DNA of 64,000 nt from a bacterium HR37 (GCA_002898375.1 BEIN01000002.1:1-64000); one strand, 5' to 3'. Counted from the first letter of the stretch, positions 46,611 through 58,297 are shown. Translations and numbers: made by a program. Notes: generated by a model from the letters alone, not told the origin.

Positions 46611-46835
46611 TTATCTAACCGGGTCGTAGCCTCCTGTGTTTAACGGATGGCATCTTATCAATCGTTTTAGTGCAAGCAACAGGCCTCGTAAAACCCCATG
46701 CGTTTGCATTGCCTCAATTGCATATTGTGAGCAACTGGGATAGAATCGACAAGAAGGTGGAAGGATAGGGGAGAGTAAGTACTTATAAACTTTTATTAAT
46801 AGCGATAATAAAAAAACAGGAAAATTCCTCTTCAT
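46611..46835 (-). CDS. yidD: Membrane protein insertion efficiency factor YidD
   Basis: Small (74 residues) amphipathic inner-membrane-associated protein that helps YidC insertion. The family core [23 protein letters not shown] near 20-42 (Cys pair), then [21 protein letters not shown] and GGYDPV are conserved. Its ATG overlaps the rnpA stop by four bases (ATGA). Confidence 0.93.
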   Translation of the reverse strand: MKRNFPVFLLSLLIKVYKYLLSPILPPSCRFYPSCSQYAIEAMQTHGVLRGLLLALKRLIRCHPLNTGGYDPVR

Positions 46836-47185
46836 GACAGTTTTTTCTCAGCAAATCCCAGTATCTCTTCCTCAGCGTTTTTGTACGTTAGACCCTTACA
46901 GTTTTTTTTTGCTATAATTACAACATCAAAGGAATCAAAGGATGCTTTGTTCTTTCTAAAGACCTCTCTTACTATCCTTTTAATCCGGTTTCTTCCTACT
47001 GCATTTAAGGAGGTTTTCTTGCCTACAATTACGCCTATCCGTGGAAAGCCAAGGTTATTGGGCGAATAGAGAACGTTAAAATGAGGTGTCCGGATCCTTG
47101 TTCCTTTTTCAAAAACCTCTTTGAACTCGGAGTTTCTGCGGATTCTTACATCTTTGGAAAAACTGGAATCTGAAGGAAATGTCAT
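46832..47185 (-). CDS. rnpA: Ribonuclease P protein component
   Basis: Protein cofactor of RNase [19 protein letters not shown] and the signature [13 protein letters not shown] (near 77-89 of the 117-residue form) are intact, followed by [13 protein letters not shown] start at ATG 47185 because it overlaps the rpmH stop by four bases and gives the normal length. The same frame is open back to a GTG at 47353, through the whole rpmH gene, as in Thermus where a long RnpA is made; but here the GTG lies upstream of the predicted transcription start, so the long form is unlikely. Confidence 0.9.
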   Translation of the reverse strand: MTFPSDSSFSKDVRIRRNSEFKEVFEKGTRIRTPHFNVLYSPNNLGFPRIGVIVGKKTSLNAVGRNRIKRIVREVFRKNKASFDSFDVVIIAKKNCKGLTYKNAEEEILGFAEKKLS

Positions 47186-47331
47186 TTTTTCCAACGCTGA
47201 ACTGTAAGGCGATACCTTCCCTTTGCCATTCTTCGTTTTAGAACCCGTCTTCCACCTTTTGTGCGCATCCTCTCTCTGAATCCGTGGGTTCTTAACATCC
47301 TTTTTTCGTGGGGTTGATAGGTTCGTTTCAT
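47182..47331 (-). CDS. rpmH: Ribosomal protein L34
   Basis: 49 residues: [18 protein letters not shown] at the start, [19 protein letters not shown] and a basic C-terminus ending QRWKK. The N-terminus and the GR(R)VLKRRRAKGR core are the L34 hallmark. It is the first gene of rpmH-rnpA-yidD-yidC-jag and overlaps rnpA at ATGA. No Shine-Dalgarno precedes the ATG; the -10 box lies twelve bases upstream, so a leaderless or very short-leader mRNA is expected. Confidence 0.95.
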   Translation of the reverse strand: MKRTYQPHEKRMLRTHGFRERMRTKGGRRVLKRRMAKGRYRLTVQRWKK

Positions 47332-47343
47332 CTTGAAAAGAAA

Positions 47344-47372
47344 AGTTTAACACGAAAAAAAATGGAGGTCAA
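47344..47372 (-). promoter_or_regulatory. Sigma70-type promoter for the rpmH operon
   Basis: Minus strand TTGACC (47372-47367), 17-base spacer with an eight-T tract, TAAACT (47349-47344). A start near 47337 gives a six-base leader to the rpmH ATG. dnaA, the usual divergent neighbour, is absent; DnaA boxes were looked for in 47354-47497 and not found. Confidence 0.55.
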
Positions 47373-47400
47373 GGATTAAGGACTGAATTTAGCTTGTATC

Positions 47401-47429
47401 TTGACAAAAGGTTCTAACTCGGTTTTAAT
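47401..47429 (+). promoter_or_regulatory. Sigma70-type promoter for the lytic transglycosylase gene
   Basis: Perfect TTGACA 47401-47406, 17-base spacer, TTTAAT 47424-47429. The leader up to 47498 contains inverted arms TTAAGGTTT (47432-47440) and AAACCTTAA (47469-47477). Confidence 0.6.
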
Positions 47430-47497
47430 GTTTAAGGTTTTAGGCTTACTCCAAACTTACCTTAATATAAACCTTAAGTTTATCTAAGAAAAATACC

Positions 47498-48208
47498 ATG
47501 TATAAGGACTTTAAAAACGTTTGCGATTTGCTATCAATTATAACTTTTGCTGTTCTAAAGGCCTTCTCTTTTTTGGCCTGCTTTGTTTTTCTTGTTGCCT
47601 TTATCTTGTTTGAGCTTAAATTTACCACCAGAGAGATAAATGTCTTTGAGCTTGCAAGCACAAAAGCAGTTTTTCAGGAGAAGGTAAACTCTGAGACCGG
47701 TTTGAGATACCTGACACCTAGAGGTGCTGAGATCTTTAGATTAATACTTAAGTTCTCCGATAGCATATCTCCTACTCAAGCATATGAGCTTGCCAGACTC
47801 ATTAGAGAGGAATGCGAAAATAGCGGGATAGATCCACTGCTTATACTTGCTCTGATACATGTTGAAAGTGGATTTAATCCTCAGGCTATATCCAGTAAGG
47901 GAGCTATAGGGTTGATGCAGGTTATGCCAAGAACTGCCAGATCCGTGGCTGATGAGATGGGAATCCCTATTAACGGAATAAAATCGTTGTATAATCCGGT
48001 TATAAATGTAAGGCTTGGTATCTATTATATCTCTCAATTGATAAGTCGCTTTGAGAGCATAGAAAAGGCTCTTATGGCTTACAATATGGGACCAAGCAGG
48101 TTTATCTCCGTAAAGGGAGCCGGTGAGGAAAAAAGTTCCTTTGTGAAAAAGGTCTTTTACTTTAAAAGTATCCTTGAGCGGGAAAAAACCTCGCTGGAAG
48201 AGATTTAA
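47498..48208 (+). CDS. Lytic transglycosylase (SLT domain), membrane anchored
   Basis: Cleaves the peptidoglycan MurNAc-GlcNAc bond with formation of the anhydro end. One hydrophobic helix ~12-38, then a linker with the SLT domain ~100-225: LALIHVESGFNPQA with catalytic Glu 123, GAIGLMQVMPRTA, and MAYNMGPSRF. 236 residues. The ATG lacks a clear ribosome site. It is divergent from the rpmH operon. Confidence 0.9.
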   Translation: MYKDFKNVCDLLSIITFAVLKAFSFLACFVFLVAFILFELKFTTREINVFELASTKAVFQEKVNSETGLRYLTPRGAEIFRLILKFSDSISPTQAYELARLIREECENSGIDPLLILALIHVESGFNPQAISSKGAIGLMQVMPRTARSVADEMGIPINGIKSLYNPVINVRLGIYYISQLISRFESIEKALMAYNMGPSRFISVKGAGEEKSSFVKKVFYFKSILEREKTSLEEI

Positions 48209-48228
48209 AGGGCTTCTTATCTGCATAT

Positions 48229-49128
48229 ATGAGGTTTGGAGTTTCTATACCCCACTTTGGAAGGTATGCTACATGGGAGGCTGTTGTTAAGATTGCAACC
48301 AGTGCTGAAGAGTTGGGTTTTGACTCCCTGTGGGTAAGTGATCATATAGTGATACCAACCTCTCATCATAAGGGATTCGGTGAGGAGTTTTTTGAGCCAT
48401 TAACCACTCTTGCCTATCTGGTTGGTTGTACTCAGCGTATAAAACTTGGAACAAGTGTTATTGTTCTTCCTTACAGGAACCCGTTTTTTCTGGCTAAAAT
48501 GGTTTCAACGCTTGATGTCCTAAGTGGAGGAAGAGTTATCCTGGGTGTTGGAACCGGATGGCTAAAGGATGAGTTTAGAGCCTTGAGCATACCCTATGGA
48601 AAAAAGGGAGCCATAAGTGAGGAATATATAGAGATACTAAAAACACTCTGGGTTGAGAAGATACCAAGCTTTAAGGGGAGGTATTTTGAGTTCTCTGGCC
48701 TTAGCTTCTATCCAAAGCCTCTTCAAAAACCCTATCCACCCATATGGTTTGGAGGAAACGATAAGAAAGCTATTGATAGGGCAGTCTTGCTAGCAAGTGG
48801 TTGGCATCCTGTGAGGCTAACGCCGGAGGAAGTAAAAAAAGCTATGGTTTATCTAAAAGAGAGGCTTAGAGTCTGTGGAAAGGAAAACTCTGATTTTACG
48901 GTTGCATTAAGAGCAAACATACAGATAGCTTCCGATAAAGTTATGGGAGCCGATAACAGGGATGTACTTCGCAACACAAAATCCAAAATAGTTAAGGGTA
49001 TAAGAAGATATAGGGAGGCAGGTGTATCCTATATGGTACTTCATATTCTGAGTGGTACACTTGAGAGGTTTATTAAAACCCTAAGGATACTCTCTGAGGA
49101 GATTATACCCCAGGTTGAGTTGGATTAG
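48229..49128 (+). CDS. LLM-class flavin/F420-dependent oxidoreductase
   Basis: TIM-barrel luciferase-like enzyme of 299 residues. MRFGVSIPHFGRYATWE, FDSLWVSDHIVIPT, VIVLPYRNPFFLAKMVSTLDVLSGGR and GVGTGWLKDEF are typical of the Rv-type F420/FMN groups. The substrate and even the cofactor (FMN or F420) cannot be told; no F420 biosynthesis genes are in the window. Starts 20 bases after the transglycosylase gene. The last 26 bases overlap the convergent patatin gene. Confidence 0.85.
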   Translation: MRFGVSIPHFGRYATWEAVVKIATSAEELGFDSLWVSDHIVIPTSHHKGFGEEFFEPLTTLAYLVGCTQRIKLGTSVIVLPYRNPFFLAKMVSTLDVLSGGRVILGVGTGWLKDEFRALSIPYGKKGAISEEYIEILKTLWVEKIPSFKGRYFEFSGLSFYPKPLQKPYPPIWFGGNDKKAIDRAVLLASGWHPVRLTPEEVKKAMVYLKERLRVCGKENSDFTVALRANIQIASDKVMGADNRDVLRNTKSKIVKGIRRYREAGVSYMVLHILSGTLERFIKTLRILSEEIIPQVELD

Positions 49129-49936
49129 CTTTAGCCTTTAGTTTGCTTTCTATATCCGGCAGTGCTTCCTTTGCAGCCTCTTCTCCTATTTTAATTGCCT
49201 GCTCTGCACGGTGAAAATCAAAGAACTTTATGCTGGATAAATCAGGTCTTATTAGAACGTCCGGGTGGTTTTCTTTTAACGTACTTTTTATCATGTATCT
49301 CTGTGTGGTTATTGATATTCTATAAACCATATCTAAAATATTTGGTATATATACATTTGATACCAGATTGTTGTATATGGAATCGGTTTCTTCCCTCTGT
49401 CCTATGAGATCAACGGCAACTGTAAAATCAGAACCCAGTAGATAAGCGGCTTTTACCGGAACCGGATCTAAAACTCCCCCATCTACAAGAACCCTACCAT
49501 CAACGGTGATCGGGGTAAATATTACAGGTATGGATATACTTGCACGTATAGCCTGAAAGATGTTGCCCGTTGTAATGGTAACTGCTTCTGAAGAGTTTAA
49601 ATCAACACATACAGCTCCAAACCTCTTGTTAAGTTCCTCTATATTCTCTACGTGTATAAATTCTTTTAGCTTTTTTAACAATCTTTTTCCACTAAAGAAT
49701 CCGTACTTTGGCCAGGTAGGACTTAGGAGAAAGAAGATGTCTCTTGAGTTGATTTTTTTTATGGCCTCTTCAAATCTTTTAATATCTCCTCCGGCATAGA
49801 CTCCTCCTATAAGGGCTCCTATACTCGTTCCGGTAACTATATCGAAATCTATTCCAGCTTTATGAAGGGTTTTTAGTATCCCTATATGAGCAAACCCTTT
49901 TGCTCCTCCAGCACCTAGTGCAATTCCGAGCTTCAT
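49103..49936 (-). CDS. Patatin-like phospholipase (RssA type)
   Basis: Serine acyl hydrolase of 277 residues. Oxyanion loop GAGGAKGFAHIG at 8-19, GTSIGA nucleophile with Ser 38, and the VDGGVLDPVP Asp motif near 150. Probably cytosolic, acting on phospholipids or acyl-lipids. It follows metX by 20 bases on the same strand and may share its transcript, but its role there is unknown. Confidence 0.88.
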   Translation of the reverse strand: MKLGIALGAGGAKGFAHIGILKTLHKAGIDFDIVTGTSIGALIGGVYAGGDIKRFEEAIKKINSRDIFFLLSPTWPKYGFFSGKRLLKKLKEFIHVENIEELNKRFGAVCVDLNSSEAVTITTGNIFQAIRASISIPVIFTPITVDGRVLVDGGVLDPVPVKAAYLLGSDFTVAVDLIGQREETDSIYNNLVSNVYIPNILDMVYRISITTQRYMIKSTLKENHPDVLIRPDLSSIKFFDFHRAEQAIKIGEEAAKEALPDIESKLKAKANPTQPGV

Positions 49937-49956
49937 TGTTTTAGGCAGGTAAACCC

Positions 49957-52472
<2,516 letters not shown>

Positions 52473-52483
52473 CTACTGTTATT

Positions 52484-52954
52484 TTAATAGGGTAGCCATC
52501 TCGGTCTCTTGGATGAGATAACACCGGTGTAGACCCCTACAAAGTTAAGTCCTCCAAAGAGCCTTGCGTGTTCTATCTTCATACAACGGTTCATTACCAC
52601 TTCAAGTCCTGCTTCTCTAGCCCTTTTTGCTGCCTCTTCATTTATTACTCCCAATTGCATCCATACCACCTTTGCTCCTATTTTAATTGCGTCCTCTACA
52701 ATTGGAGGAACATCCTCGGGTTTTCTGAATATATCTACTACATCTACTTTCTCAGGTATATCAATTAGGTTTGGATAGCATTTTTCCCCAAGTATCTCTT
52801 TATAAGATGGGTTAACCGGAATTATCTTATAACCGTGATCCTTCAGATACTTTGCAGCAAAGTAACTTGGGCGATACCAGTTTGCTGAGAGCCCAACTAC
52901 AGCTATTGTGTGGTTTTCTTTGAGGATACGTCTTAGTGTCTCAATGTCTTCCAT
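52484..52954 (-). CDS. CoA-binding protein (YccU-like)
   Basis: 156 residues with a Rossmann CoA-binding domain: NHTIAVVGLSANWYRPSYFA, IIPVNPSYKEILGEKCYPNL, VDVVDIFRKPEDVP and VVWMQLGVINEEAA. ATG 52954 follows GAGGAG by seven bases; a TTG start at 52969 is less likely. Proteins of this family are the stand-alone N-domain of succinyl-CoA/acyl-CoA ligases; the function is unknown. First gene of the metY-metX operon, 20 bases before metY, with its own promoter, so a link to sulfur assimilation is suggested. Confidence 0.85.
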   Translation of the reverse strand: MEDIETLRRILKENHTIAVVGLSANWYRPSYFAAKYLKDHGYKIIPVNPSYKEILGEKCYPNLIDIPEKVDVVDIFRKPEDVPPIVEDAIKIGAKVVWMQLGVINEEAAKRAREAGLEVVMNRCMKIEHARLFGGLNFVGVYTGVISSKRPRWLPY

Positions 52955-52988
52955 AAGATTGCTCCTCAAGGTGTTTTAAGTCTATATT

Positions 52989-53018
52989 ATCATAACAAAG
53001 GCAAACGAGTTTATACAA
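52989..53018 (-). promoter_or_regulatory. Promoter for the CoA-binding-metY-metX operon
   Basis: Minus strand TTGTAT (53018-53013) and TATGAT (52994-52989), spacer 18. The leader to ATG 52954 is ~35 bases, too short for an SAM riboswitch, and none is seen. Confidence 0.45.
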
Positions 53019-53022
53019 ATCC

Positions 53023-53700
53023 TTAAGACTGTACAGTTTCTTTCTTTACATACAAACTCTGTAAGTGACTTTCAGGTATTTGGACTTTGTTTGGATTGAG
53101 CCACTCGATTATTGCAGCATATCCCAAGCTTTCCCTATCAGAAGGCAGGTAGTTTGGAACAACTGCCAGAACATGAAATCCCTGCTTTAGTTGGAAAGAA
53201 AGGGTTGGGTCTTTAATGCTGCCTCTTATCACCTTGGAAACGTATTCTTTGGCATCTATTTTGTGAGCGTACCTGTGGTACCCGCTAAGCCTTGCACCTG
53301 CACATATGCGTGTAAGGTTTAAACGAATTGCCAGATTAAATCTTGCCTCGTATATCTTTTTACCGACCCCTCTACGCTGCATTGAAGGAGAGACCATAAC
53401 CTCTGCTCCGTAAAGTGTGTCACCTTCTGGATTGTGTGTTGAAAACATCCCATAGTCTGTGATCTCGTTCCAACTGGCATTTATACTGTAGTCTTTCCAT
53501 CTTATAATCAGGCTGGCTGCCATTCCCACTATGTGTCCGGATTTTAGATCAACCGCTACGAACTGTCCCTCTGGAAAGATCCTAATGTGGGACTGGAGGT
53601 GTTTTTCAGTCCACGGAGGGAAATCGGGATAAACCCTTTTTGACATTTCCAGTATCTCAGGGAAATCTCTGGAGGTGGTGTTACGTACTATGATGCTCAT
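53023..53700 (-). CDS. GNAT-family acetyltransferase
   Basis: 225 residues; EILEMSKRVYPDFPPWTEKHL at the start, EVMVSPSMQRRGVGKKIYEAR near 124-144 (acetyl-CoA pyrophosphate loop RRGVGKK) and HRYAHKIDAKEYV. It follows the nitrilase-like gene by ten bases. In several bacteria these two domains form one protein (GNAT then nitrilase); here they are two genes with the nitrilase first. The substrate is unknown. Confidence 0.85.
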   Translation of the reverse strand: MSIIVRNTTSRDFPEILEMSKRVYPDFPPWTEKHLQSHIRIFPEGQFVAVDLKSGHIVGMAASLIIRWKDYSINASWNEITDYGMFSTHNPEGDTLYGAEVMVSPSMQRRGVGKKIYEARFNLAIRLNLTRICAGARLSGYHRYAHKIDAKEYVSKVIRGSIKDPTLSFQLKQGFHVLAVVPNYLPSDRESLGYAAIIEWLNPNKVQIPESHLQSLYVKKETVQS

Positions 53701-53710
53701 AAAATGTGCC

Positions 53711-54592
53711 TTACAAGGTTTCTATTTGTGTTTGCTTTATGATTTCGGCAGTACGGCGGCTATCAAGAAGAGGTAAAACGGTCCCAAAGGACCTGCTTTC
53801 TTGAATGGTTTTTAGGTTTAATTCTCCAATTACCATCATCTCTATGTTGGGATTTCCTTCAGCAATGATACCATCCCTTGAGAATGGGAAATCGCTTGGG
53901 GTAAGGATTGAGGCCTGACCATAATTTAGATGAACAGCTGGTACCATCGGTAAGGAACCAACAGTGCATGACTGTATTACGTACATCTGGTTTTCTATAG
54001 CCCTTGCCTGTGCGCAGTATCGTACCCTAAGAAAACCCTGACGGTCGTCTGTACAACTGGGAACAACAAGTATATTTGCACCCTCATTTGCCATTACCCT
54101 TACTATTTCTGGGAACTCAACGTCATAGCATATTGCTATACCAACTCTTCCAAATTCGGTTTCAAATACCTTTATTTGAGATCGTGCTGATACCCTCCAC
54201 TCTTCAGATTCAAAACGTGTCATGTGAAGCTTGCCCTGAACCCCGAAGTTACCGGAAGGACTAAAGAAAAACGAGTCGTTATAAACTGTGTTTCTCTCCA
54301 TTACAGGTATTGTTCCCGCAACTATGTATATTCTGTTTTTACGGGCCAGGTTGCTCATCAGTTCTATAAAACGGGGAACCTGAGCAGCAAGGCTCCTTAT
54401 CTGTTCGTCTATTGGCCTTTTTATGTTGTTTAGTGTTAAAAGTTGGACGGTAAAGTATTCTGGAAACACAACAAGATGGCAATCGTAATCAGCAGCTGTT
54501 TCCACAAGTGCTTCTACCTGTTGGCTAAACTGTTCAAAGGTCTGTACCGGCCTTATGTAGTATTGAAGTGAGGCAACTCTTATTCGTTCCAT
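53711..54592 (-). CDS. Carbon-nitrogen hydrolase (nitrilase superfamily)
   Basis: 293 residues with the Glu-Lys-Cys triad: E45 in VVFPEYF, K121 in GKLHMTRFE, C155 in IAICYDVEFPE. It likely hydrolyses an amide or N-carbamoyl compound, as in the superfamily branches found fused to GNAT domains. No Shine-Dalgarno at its ATG; see promoter at 54605-54633. Divergent from lepA. Co-transcribed with the GNAT gene. Confidence 0.85.
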   Translation of the reverse strand: MERIRVASLQYYIRPVQTFEQFSQQVEALVETAADYDCHLVVFPEYFTVQLLTLNNIKRPIDEQIRSLAAQVPRFIELMSNLARKNRIYIVAGTIPVMERNTVYNDSFFFSPSGNFGVQGKLHMTRFESEEWRVSARSQIKVFETEFGRVGIAICYDVEFPEIVRVMANEGANILVVPSCTDDRQGFLRVRYCAQARAIENQMYVIQSCTVGSLPMVPAVHLNYGQASILTPSDFPFSRDGIIAEGNPNIEMMVIGELNLKTIQESRSFGTVLPLLDSRRTAEIIKQTQIETL

Positions 54593-54604
54593 ATAGTCTT
54601 ATTA

Positions 54605-54633
54605 ATTCTAACATCTGATCCCATTCAATCCAA
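54605..54633 (-). promoter_or_regulatory. Promoter for the nitrilase-GNAT operon
   Basis: Minus strand TTGGAT (54633-54628), 17-base spacer, TAGAAT (54610-54605). The ATG at 54592 lies 12 bases beyond the -10 box, so the leader would be about six bases. Confidence 0.45.
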
Positions 54634-54640
54634 ATTTGAT

Positions 54641-54668
54641 TTGATTACCCCTCTTTTTTCTATATAAT
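54641..54668 (+). promoter_or_regulatory. Sigma70-type promoter for lepA
   Basis: TTGATT 54641-54646 and TATAAT 54663-54668, spacer 16. It is divergent from and close to the nitrilase promoter. The leader of ~40 bases has no Shine-Dalgarno; a second TATATA box closer to the ATG is possible. Confidence 0.6.
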
Positions 54669-54715
54669 AATCCTTAAATTCATTATTCGGTTCTCTATAT
54701 ACCAAATAAGCTAAA

Positions 54716-56509
54716 ATGGAACCTAAATATATAAGGAACTTTTCTATCATAGCCCATGTAGACCATGGCAAATCTACCCTTGCTGACAGAATACTTGAGT
54801 TTACCGGTACTGTAAGTGAACGGGAGATGACGGAACAGTTTCTTGATCAGATGGAGATAGAAAGGGAGCGAGGTATAACCATTAAGGCTCAGGCTGTAAG
54901 GATAAACTACAGAGCAGATGACGGTAACACTTATGAGTTTAATTTAATTGATACCCCAGGACATGTGGACTTCAGCTATGAGGTATCAAGAAGCCTTACT
55001 GCGTGCGAGGGAGCACTTCTGGTTGTGGATGCCTCTCAGGGTGTAGAGGCACAGACTGTAGCACATGCCTACCTTGCAGCTGATCTCGGACTTGAACTGA
55101 TCCCGGTTATAAACAAAATCGATCTTCCCGCTGCAGACCCTGAAAGGGTTAAAAAGGAGATTGAGGATGTAATCGGGATAAGTGCAGAGGATGCTATTTT
55201 AGCGAGTGCAAAAGAGGGTATTGGAACAAAGGAGATCCTTGAAGCAATAGTAAAGAGGATTCCTCCACCTCGTGGGGACGTTGATGCTCCTCTTAAGGCC
55301 CTTATCTTTGACAGTTGGTTCGACTCGTATCAGGGTGTAATTATGCTTGTAAGGGTATTTGAGGGAAGAATAAGGGTTGGTATGAAAATCAAGCTTATGT
55401 CTACAGGTAGGGTTTATGAGGTAAAAAAGCTTGGTGTGTTTTCCCCAAGGGCAATCGAGATTGGAGAGATTTCAGCAGGTGAGGTTGGCTTTGTGAGTGC
55501 AGGTATAAAGGAGATAGCTGAAGCCAAAGTTGGGGATACGATAACGGATGCTCAAAACCCCACAGATGCTCCACTGCCGGGATTTCGTGTGATGAAACCC
55601 ATGGTGTTTAGCGGTCTCTACCCTATAGATTCTGGAGATTACGAGAGGTTAAGAGATGCTCTTGAGAAGCTTAGGTTAAATGATTCGGCTTTTCTCTATG
55701 AACCAGAAACCTCTATTGCTCTGGGTTTTGGGTTCCGCTGTGGATTCCTTGGGCTTCTTCACATGGATGTTGTAAGAGAAAGGTTAGAGAGAGAGTTTGA
55801 GCTTGAGCTTATATCAACTGCTCCAACGGTTGTCTACAGGGTTACAAATACAAGAGGAGAGACAGTACTTGTTGACAACCCAAGTAAGTTACCATCTTCT
55901 GAAAAGATAGAGAAGATAGAAGAACCTTTTGCGCTTGTAGTGATACATACTCCAAGCACTTATCTTGGAGCTATACTTGAGCTTTGTGAAAAGAGAAGAG
56001 GTATTCAGAGGAACCTCAAATATATAACCCAGGACAGGGTGATTCTGGAATACGAACTTCCACTGGCCGAGATCATGTTTGATTTTTTTGACAAGCTAAA
56101 GTCTGTGTCCCGTGGGTATGCTTCGATGGATTATGAAATTATCGGATACAGGGAATCCGACCTTGTAAAACTAGATATCCTTGTCAATGGTGAGCCAGTG
56201 GATGCGCTTTCGATAATAGTCCACAGAGAAAAAGCGTATGAAAGGGGTAGAGAGCTTGTGGAGAAACTAAGAAGCCTTATCCCAAGACAGCTTTTTGAGG
56301 TTGTACTTCAGGCTGCAATTGGAAACAGGGTAATAGCCCGTGAAACGGTAAAGCCCCTGAGAAAAGACGTTACAGCAAAGTGCTACGGGGGAGATGTAAC
56401 AAGAAAGAGAAAGCTCCTTGAGAAACAGAAGGAAGGCAAGAAGCGACTCAAACAGATAGGTAAGGTTGAGATACCTCAGGAGGCGTTTCTTGCTGTTCTT
56501 AAAACCTGA
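54716..56509 (+). CDS. lepA: Elongation factor 4 (LepA)
   Basis: Translational GTPase that back-translocates or assists ribosome assembly. G1 [10 protein letters not shown] near 13-22, G3 [16 protein letters not shown] near 78-93, G4 NKID near 132, and the LepA-specific C-terminal domain with [24 protein letters not shown]. 597 residues, full length. Convergent with the ALS-like gene (18 bases). Confidence 0.97.
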   Translation: MEPKYIRNFSIIAHVDHGKSTLADRILEFTGTVSEREMTEQFLDQMEIERERGITIKAQAVRINYRADDGNTYEFNLIDTPGHVDFSYEVSRSLTACEGALLVVDASQGVEAQTVAHAYLAADLGLELIPVINKIDLPAADPERVKKEIEDVIGISAEDAILASAKEGIGTKEILEAIVKRIPPPRGDVDAPLKALIFDSWFDSYQGVIMLVRVFEGRIRVGMKIKLMSTGRVYEVKKLGVFSPRAIEIGEISAGEVGFVSAGIKEIAEAKVGDTITDAQNPTDAPLPGFRVMKPMVFSGLYPIDSGDYERLRDALEKLRLNDSAFLYEPETSIALGFGFRCGFLGLLHMDVVRERLEREFELELISTAPTVVYRVTNTRGETVLVDNPSKLPSSEKIEKIEEPFALVVIHTPSTYLGAILELCEKRRGIQRNLKYITQDRVILEYELPLAEIMFDFFDKLKSVSRGYASMDYEIIGYRESDLVKLDILVNGEPVDALSIIVHREKAYERGRELVEKLRSLIPRQLFEVVLQAAIGNRVIARETVKPLRKDVTAKCYGGDVTRKRKLLEKQKEGKKRLKQIGKVEIPQEAFLAVLKT

Positions 56510-56527
56510 TTGCATCTATAAGTGAGG

Positions 56528-58219
56528 TCATTTTTTCTTCGGCATCATCATCTGTGTAAGTGCATAAGTTGCAGGGCTTATTGCTTCGGGGTCCGTCAGT
56601 ATATTTATAAGAGCTGGCACTCCTGAAGAAAAGGCCCTTTCCAGAGCACTGCGAATCTGGCTTGGCTCTGTTACCAGCTCTCCATATCCACCAAGTACCT
56701 TAACCACTTCGTGAAAAGGTATAAGTGGAAAATCCACCCCTAGGGTAGGCCTGTGCTTTCCATATGTTAGCCATAGTTGACGTTTTGTCATTCCCCAAGA
56801 GCGGTCGTTACATACAACAGCCACAAAGGGGATTTTATGTCTTATAGCGGTTTCAAACTCCATAAGGTTCATGCCGATAGCTCCATCTCCACTTATAAGG
56901 GCAACCTCCCTTTCTGGATAGGCAACCTTTGTGCCTATGGCAAAAGGCACTCCGACCCCCATACAACCTAAGGGTCCGCCTTTTACGTAATGCCCAGGCT
57001 TCCTTACTCGGTATGTGGTGTCGGTCCAGACCTGAGTATCTCCGCCATCGATTACAAGCATTCCGTTCTCACCAAGTATGCTCTCTACTTCTTTAATTAC
57101 TCTAAGTGGGTGTATAGGAACCCTATCCGAGTTTCGGATTTCCTCTGCCTTCTGCCATTCCTCCTCTCTCCATGTTTTTGCCTGGTTTAACCAGGTGGTA
57201 TAGTCAAGCTCTATAGAGTATTTTTCCATGTGATCGATTATCTGAGAAAGAACCTTGCCTATATCTCCCACTATACCTAGGTCTGCAGGTCTGTTTCTCC
57301 CTATCTCACCTGGATCAATATCTACCTGTATTATTTTTGCATCGGGGTTAAAGGTTCTTCCAAAACCTATGTATATGCTTAACCTGATCCCAAGAAGAAC
57401 TATTAAATCAGCCTCGGAGGTTATTTTCTTAAAGGCAACCGGAGCCGATGGGCTTGCAGCCCCAAAGCAAAATGGATGGTCATCTGAGATTATTCCTCTC
57501 CCAAAGTTTAATGTAAAGGTTGGGGCTTTTAGCTTCTCCACAAACTTTACAAGCTCTTTATCCGCTTCTGAGTACCAGGCACCGCTTCCAGCAATTATAA
57601 CAGGTCTGCGTGATGCCTTTAAAAGCTCTATAGCCTCAGCTATAGCCTCCTTTGCAGCCTCTACTTTGTATATGGGAAGTGAGGTGCTGTAGCGCTCTAC
57701 TTCTTCCTCCTCACAGCTTTCGTAAAGAACCTCATATGGCATTCCCAGGTAAACAGGGCCGGGCCTTCCAGAAACTGCTTTCTGGTAGGCCATAGATATG
57801 TATTCTGGAAGTCTCTTTGTGTCAAAAACTGTTCTTGCCCACTTTGTGATCGGTGTAACTATGGATTGTTGATCTATATCCTGAAGAGGAATCCTATCAG
57901 CCTCTTCTATTCCTGATTTTCCAGAAAGAAAGATGCAGGGAGAGTTTGAAAGATAAGCCCCTGCTATACCTGTAATTGCGTTTGTCAGTCCAGGGCCTGC
58001 GGTAACCAAACATACCCCTGGTTTTCTCTTTACCCTGCTGTATGCATCTGCAGCCATAGCTGCACCCTGCTCATGGTGGGTATCTATGATTCTTATCCCA
58101 AAGTCTACACAGGCATCATAAATCGGGTTTATATGTCCACCGCTAAGTGAGAAGATCTCATTTACACCCAGTTCCTTTAAGGTTTTTGCTACAAGCCATC
58201 CACCATGGACTTTAGCCAT
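56528..58219 (-). CDS. Acetolactate synthase-like TPP enzyme
   Basis: 563 residues with the three TPP domains: PYR domain with catalytic Glu 50 in DTHHEQGAAMAADAYSR, central domain, and PP domain with GDGAIGMNLMEFETAIRH and the NDRSWGMTKRQ end of the TPP motif. The FAD-binding middle resembles AHAS and oxalyl-CoA decarboxylase relatives. No small regulatory subunit or ilvC is nearby, so it is probably not the biosynthetic AHAS. The start has AAGGAGG six bases before. Its promoter is below. Confidence 0.8.
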   Translation of the reverse strand: MAKVHGGWLVAKTLKELGVNEIFSLSGGHINPIYDACVDFGIRIIDTHHEQGAAMAADAYSRVKRKPGVCLVTAGPGLTNAITGIAGAYLSNSPCIFLSGKSGIEEADRIPLQDIDQQSIVTPITKWARTVFDTKRLPEYISMAYQKAVSGRPGPVYLGMPYEVLYESCEEEEVERYSTSLPIYKVEAAKEAIAEAIELLKASRRPVIIAGSGAWYSEADKELVKFVEKLKAPTFTLNFGRGIISDDHPFCFGAASPSAPVAFKKITSEADLIVLLGIRLSIYIGFGRTFNPDAKIIQVDIDPGEIGRNRPADLGIVGDIGKVLSQIIDHMEKYSIELDYTTWLNQAKTWREEEWQKAEEIRNSDRVPIHPLRVIKEVESILGENGMLVIDGGDTQVWTDTTYRVRKPGHYVKGGPLGCMGVGVPFAIGTKVAYPEREVALISGDGAIGMNLMEFETAIRHKIPFVAVVCNDRSWGMTKRQLWLTYGKHRPTLGVDFPLIPFHEVVKVLGGYGELVTEPSQIRSALERAFSSGVPALINILTDPEAISPATYALTQMMMPKKK

Positions 58220-58254
58220 AGCATCCTCCTTGGGTTAGCCTAGATATCCAAAGT

Positions 58255-58283
58255 ATCTTACACCTGTTGGGTTTTTAAATCAA
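58255..58283 (-). promoter_or_regulatory. Promoter for the ALS-like gene
   Basis: Minus strand TTGATT (58283-58278), 17-base spacer, TAAGAT (58260-58255). It sits back to back with the promoter for the plus-strand small gene. Confidence 0.5.
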
Positions 58284-58297
58284 CTTTGATTTTGCTG

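Noticed and set aside
47186-47353. N-terminal 56-residue extension of RnpA starting at GTG 47353
   Set aside because: It is the rpmH gene read in another frame, and it begins upstream of the predicted transcription start; kept as a finding, not as the gene start.
53028-53037. ACTGTACAGT palindrome near the metY operon promoter
   Set aside because: Ten-base palindromes occur about once per kilobase; it overlaps the GNAT gene end and is upstream of the -35 box.
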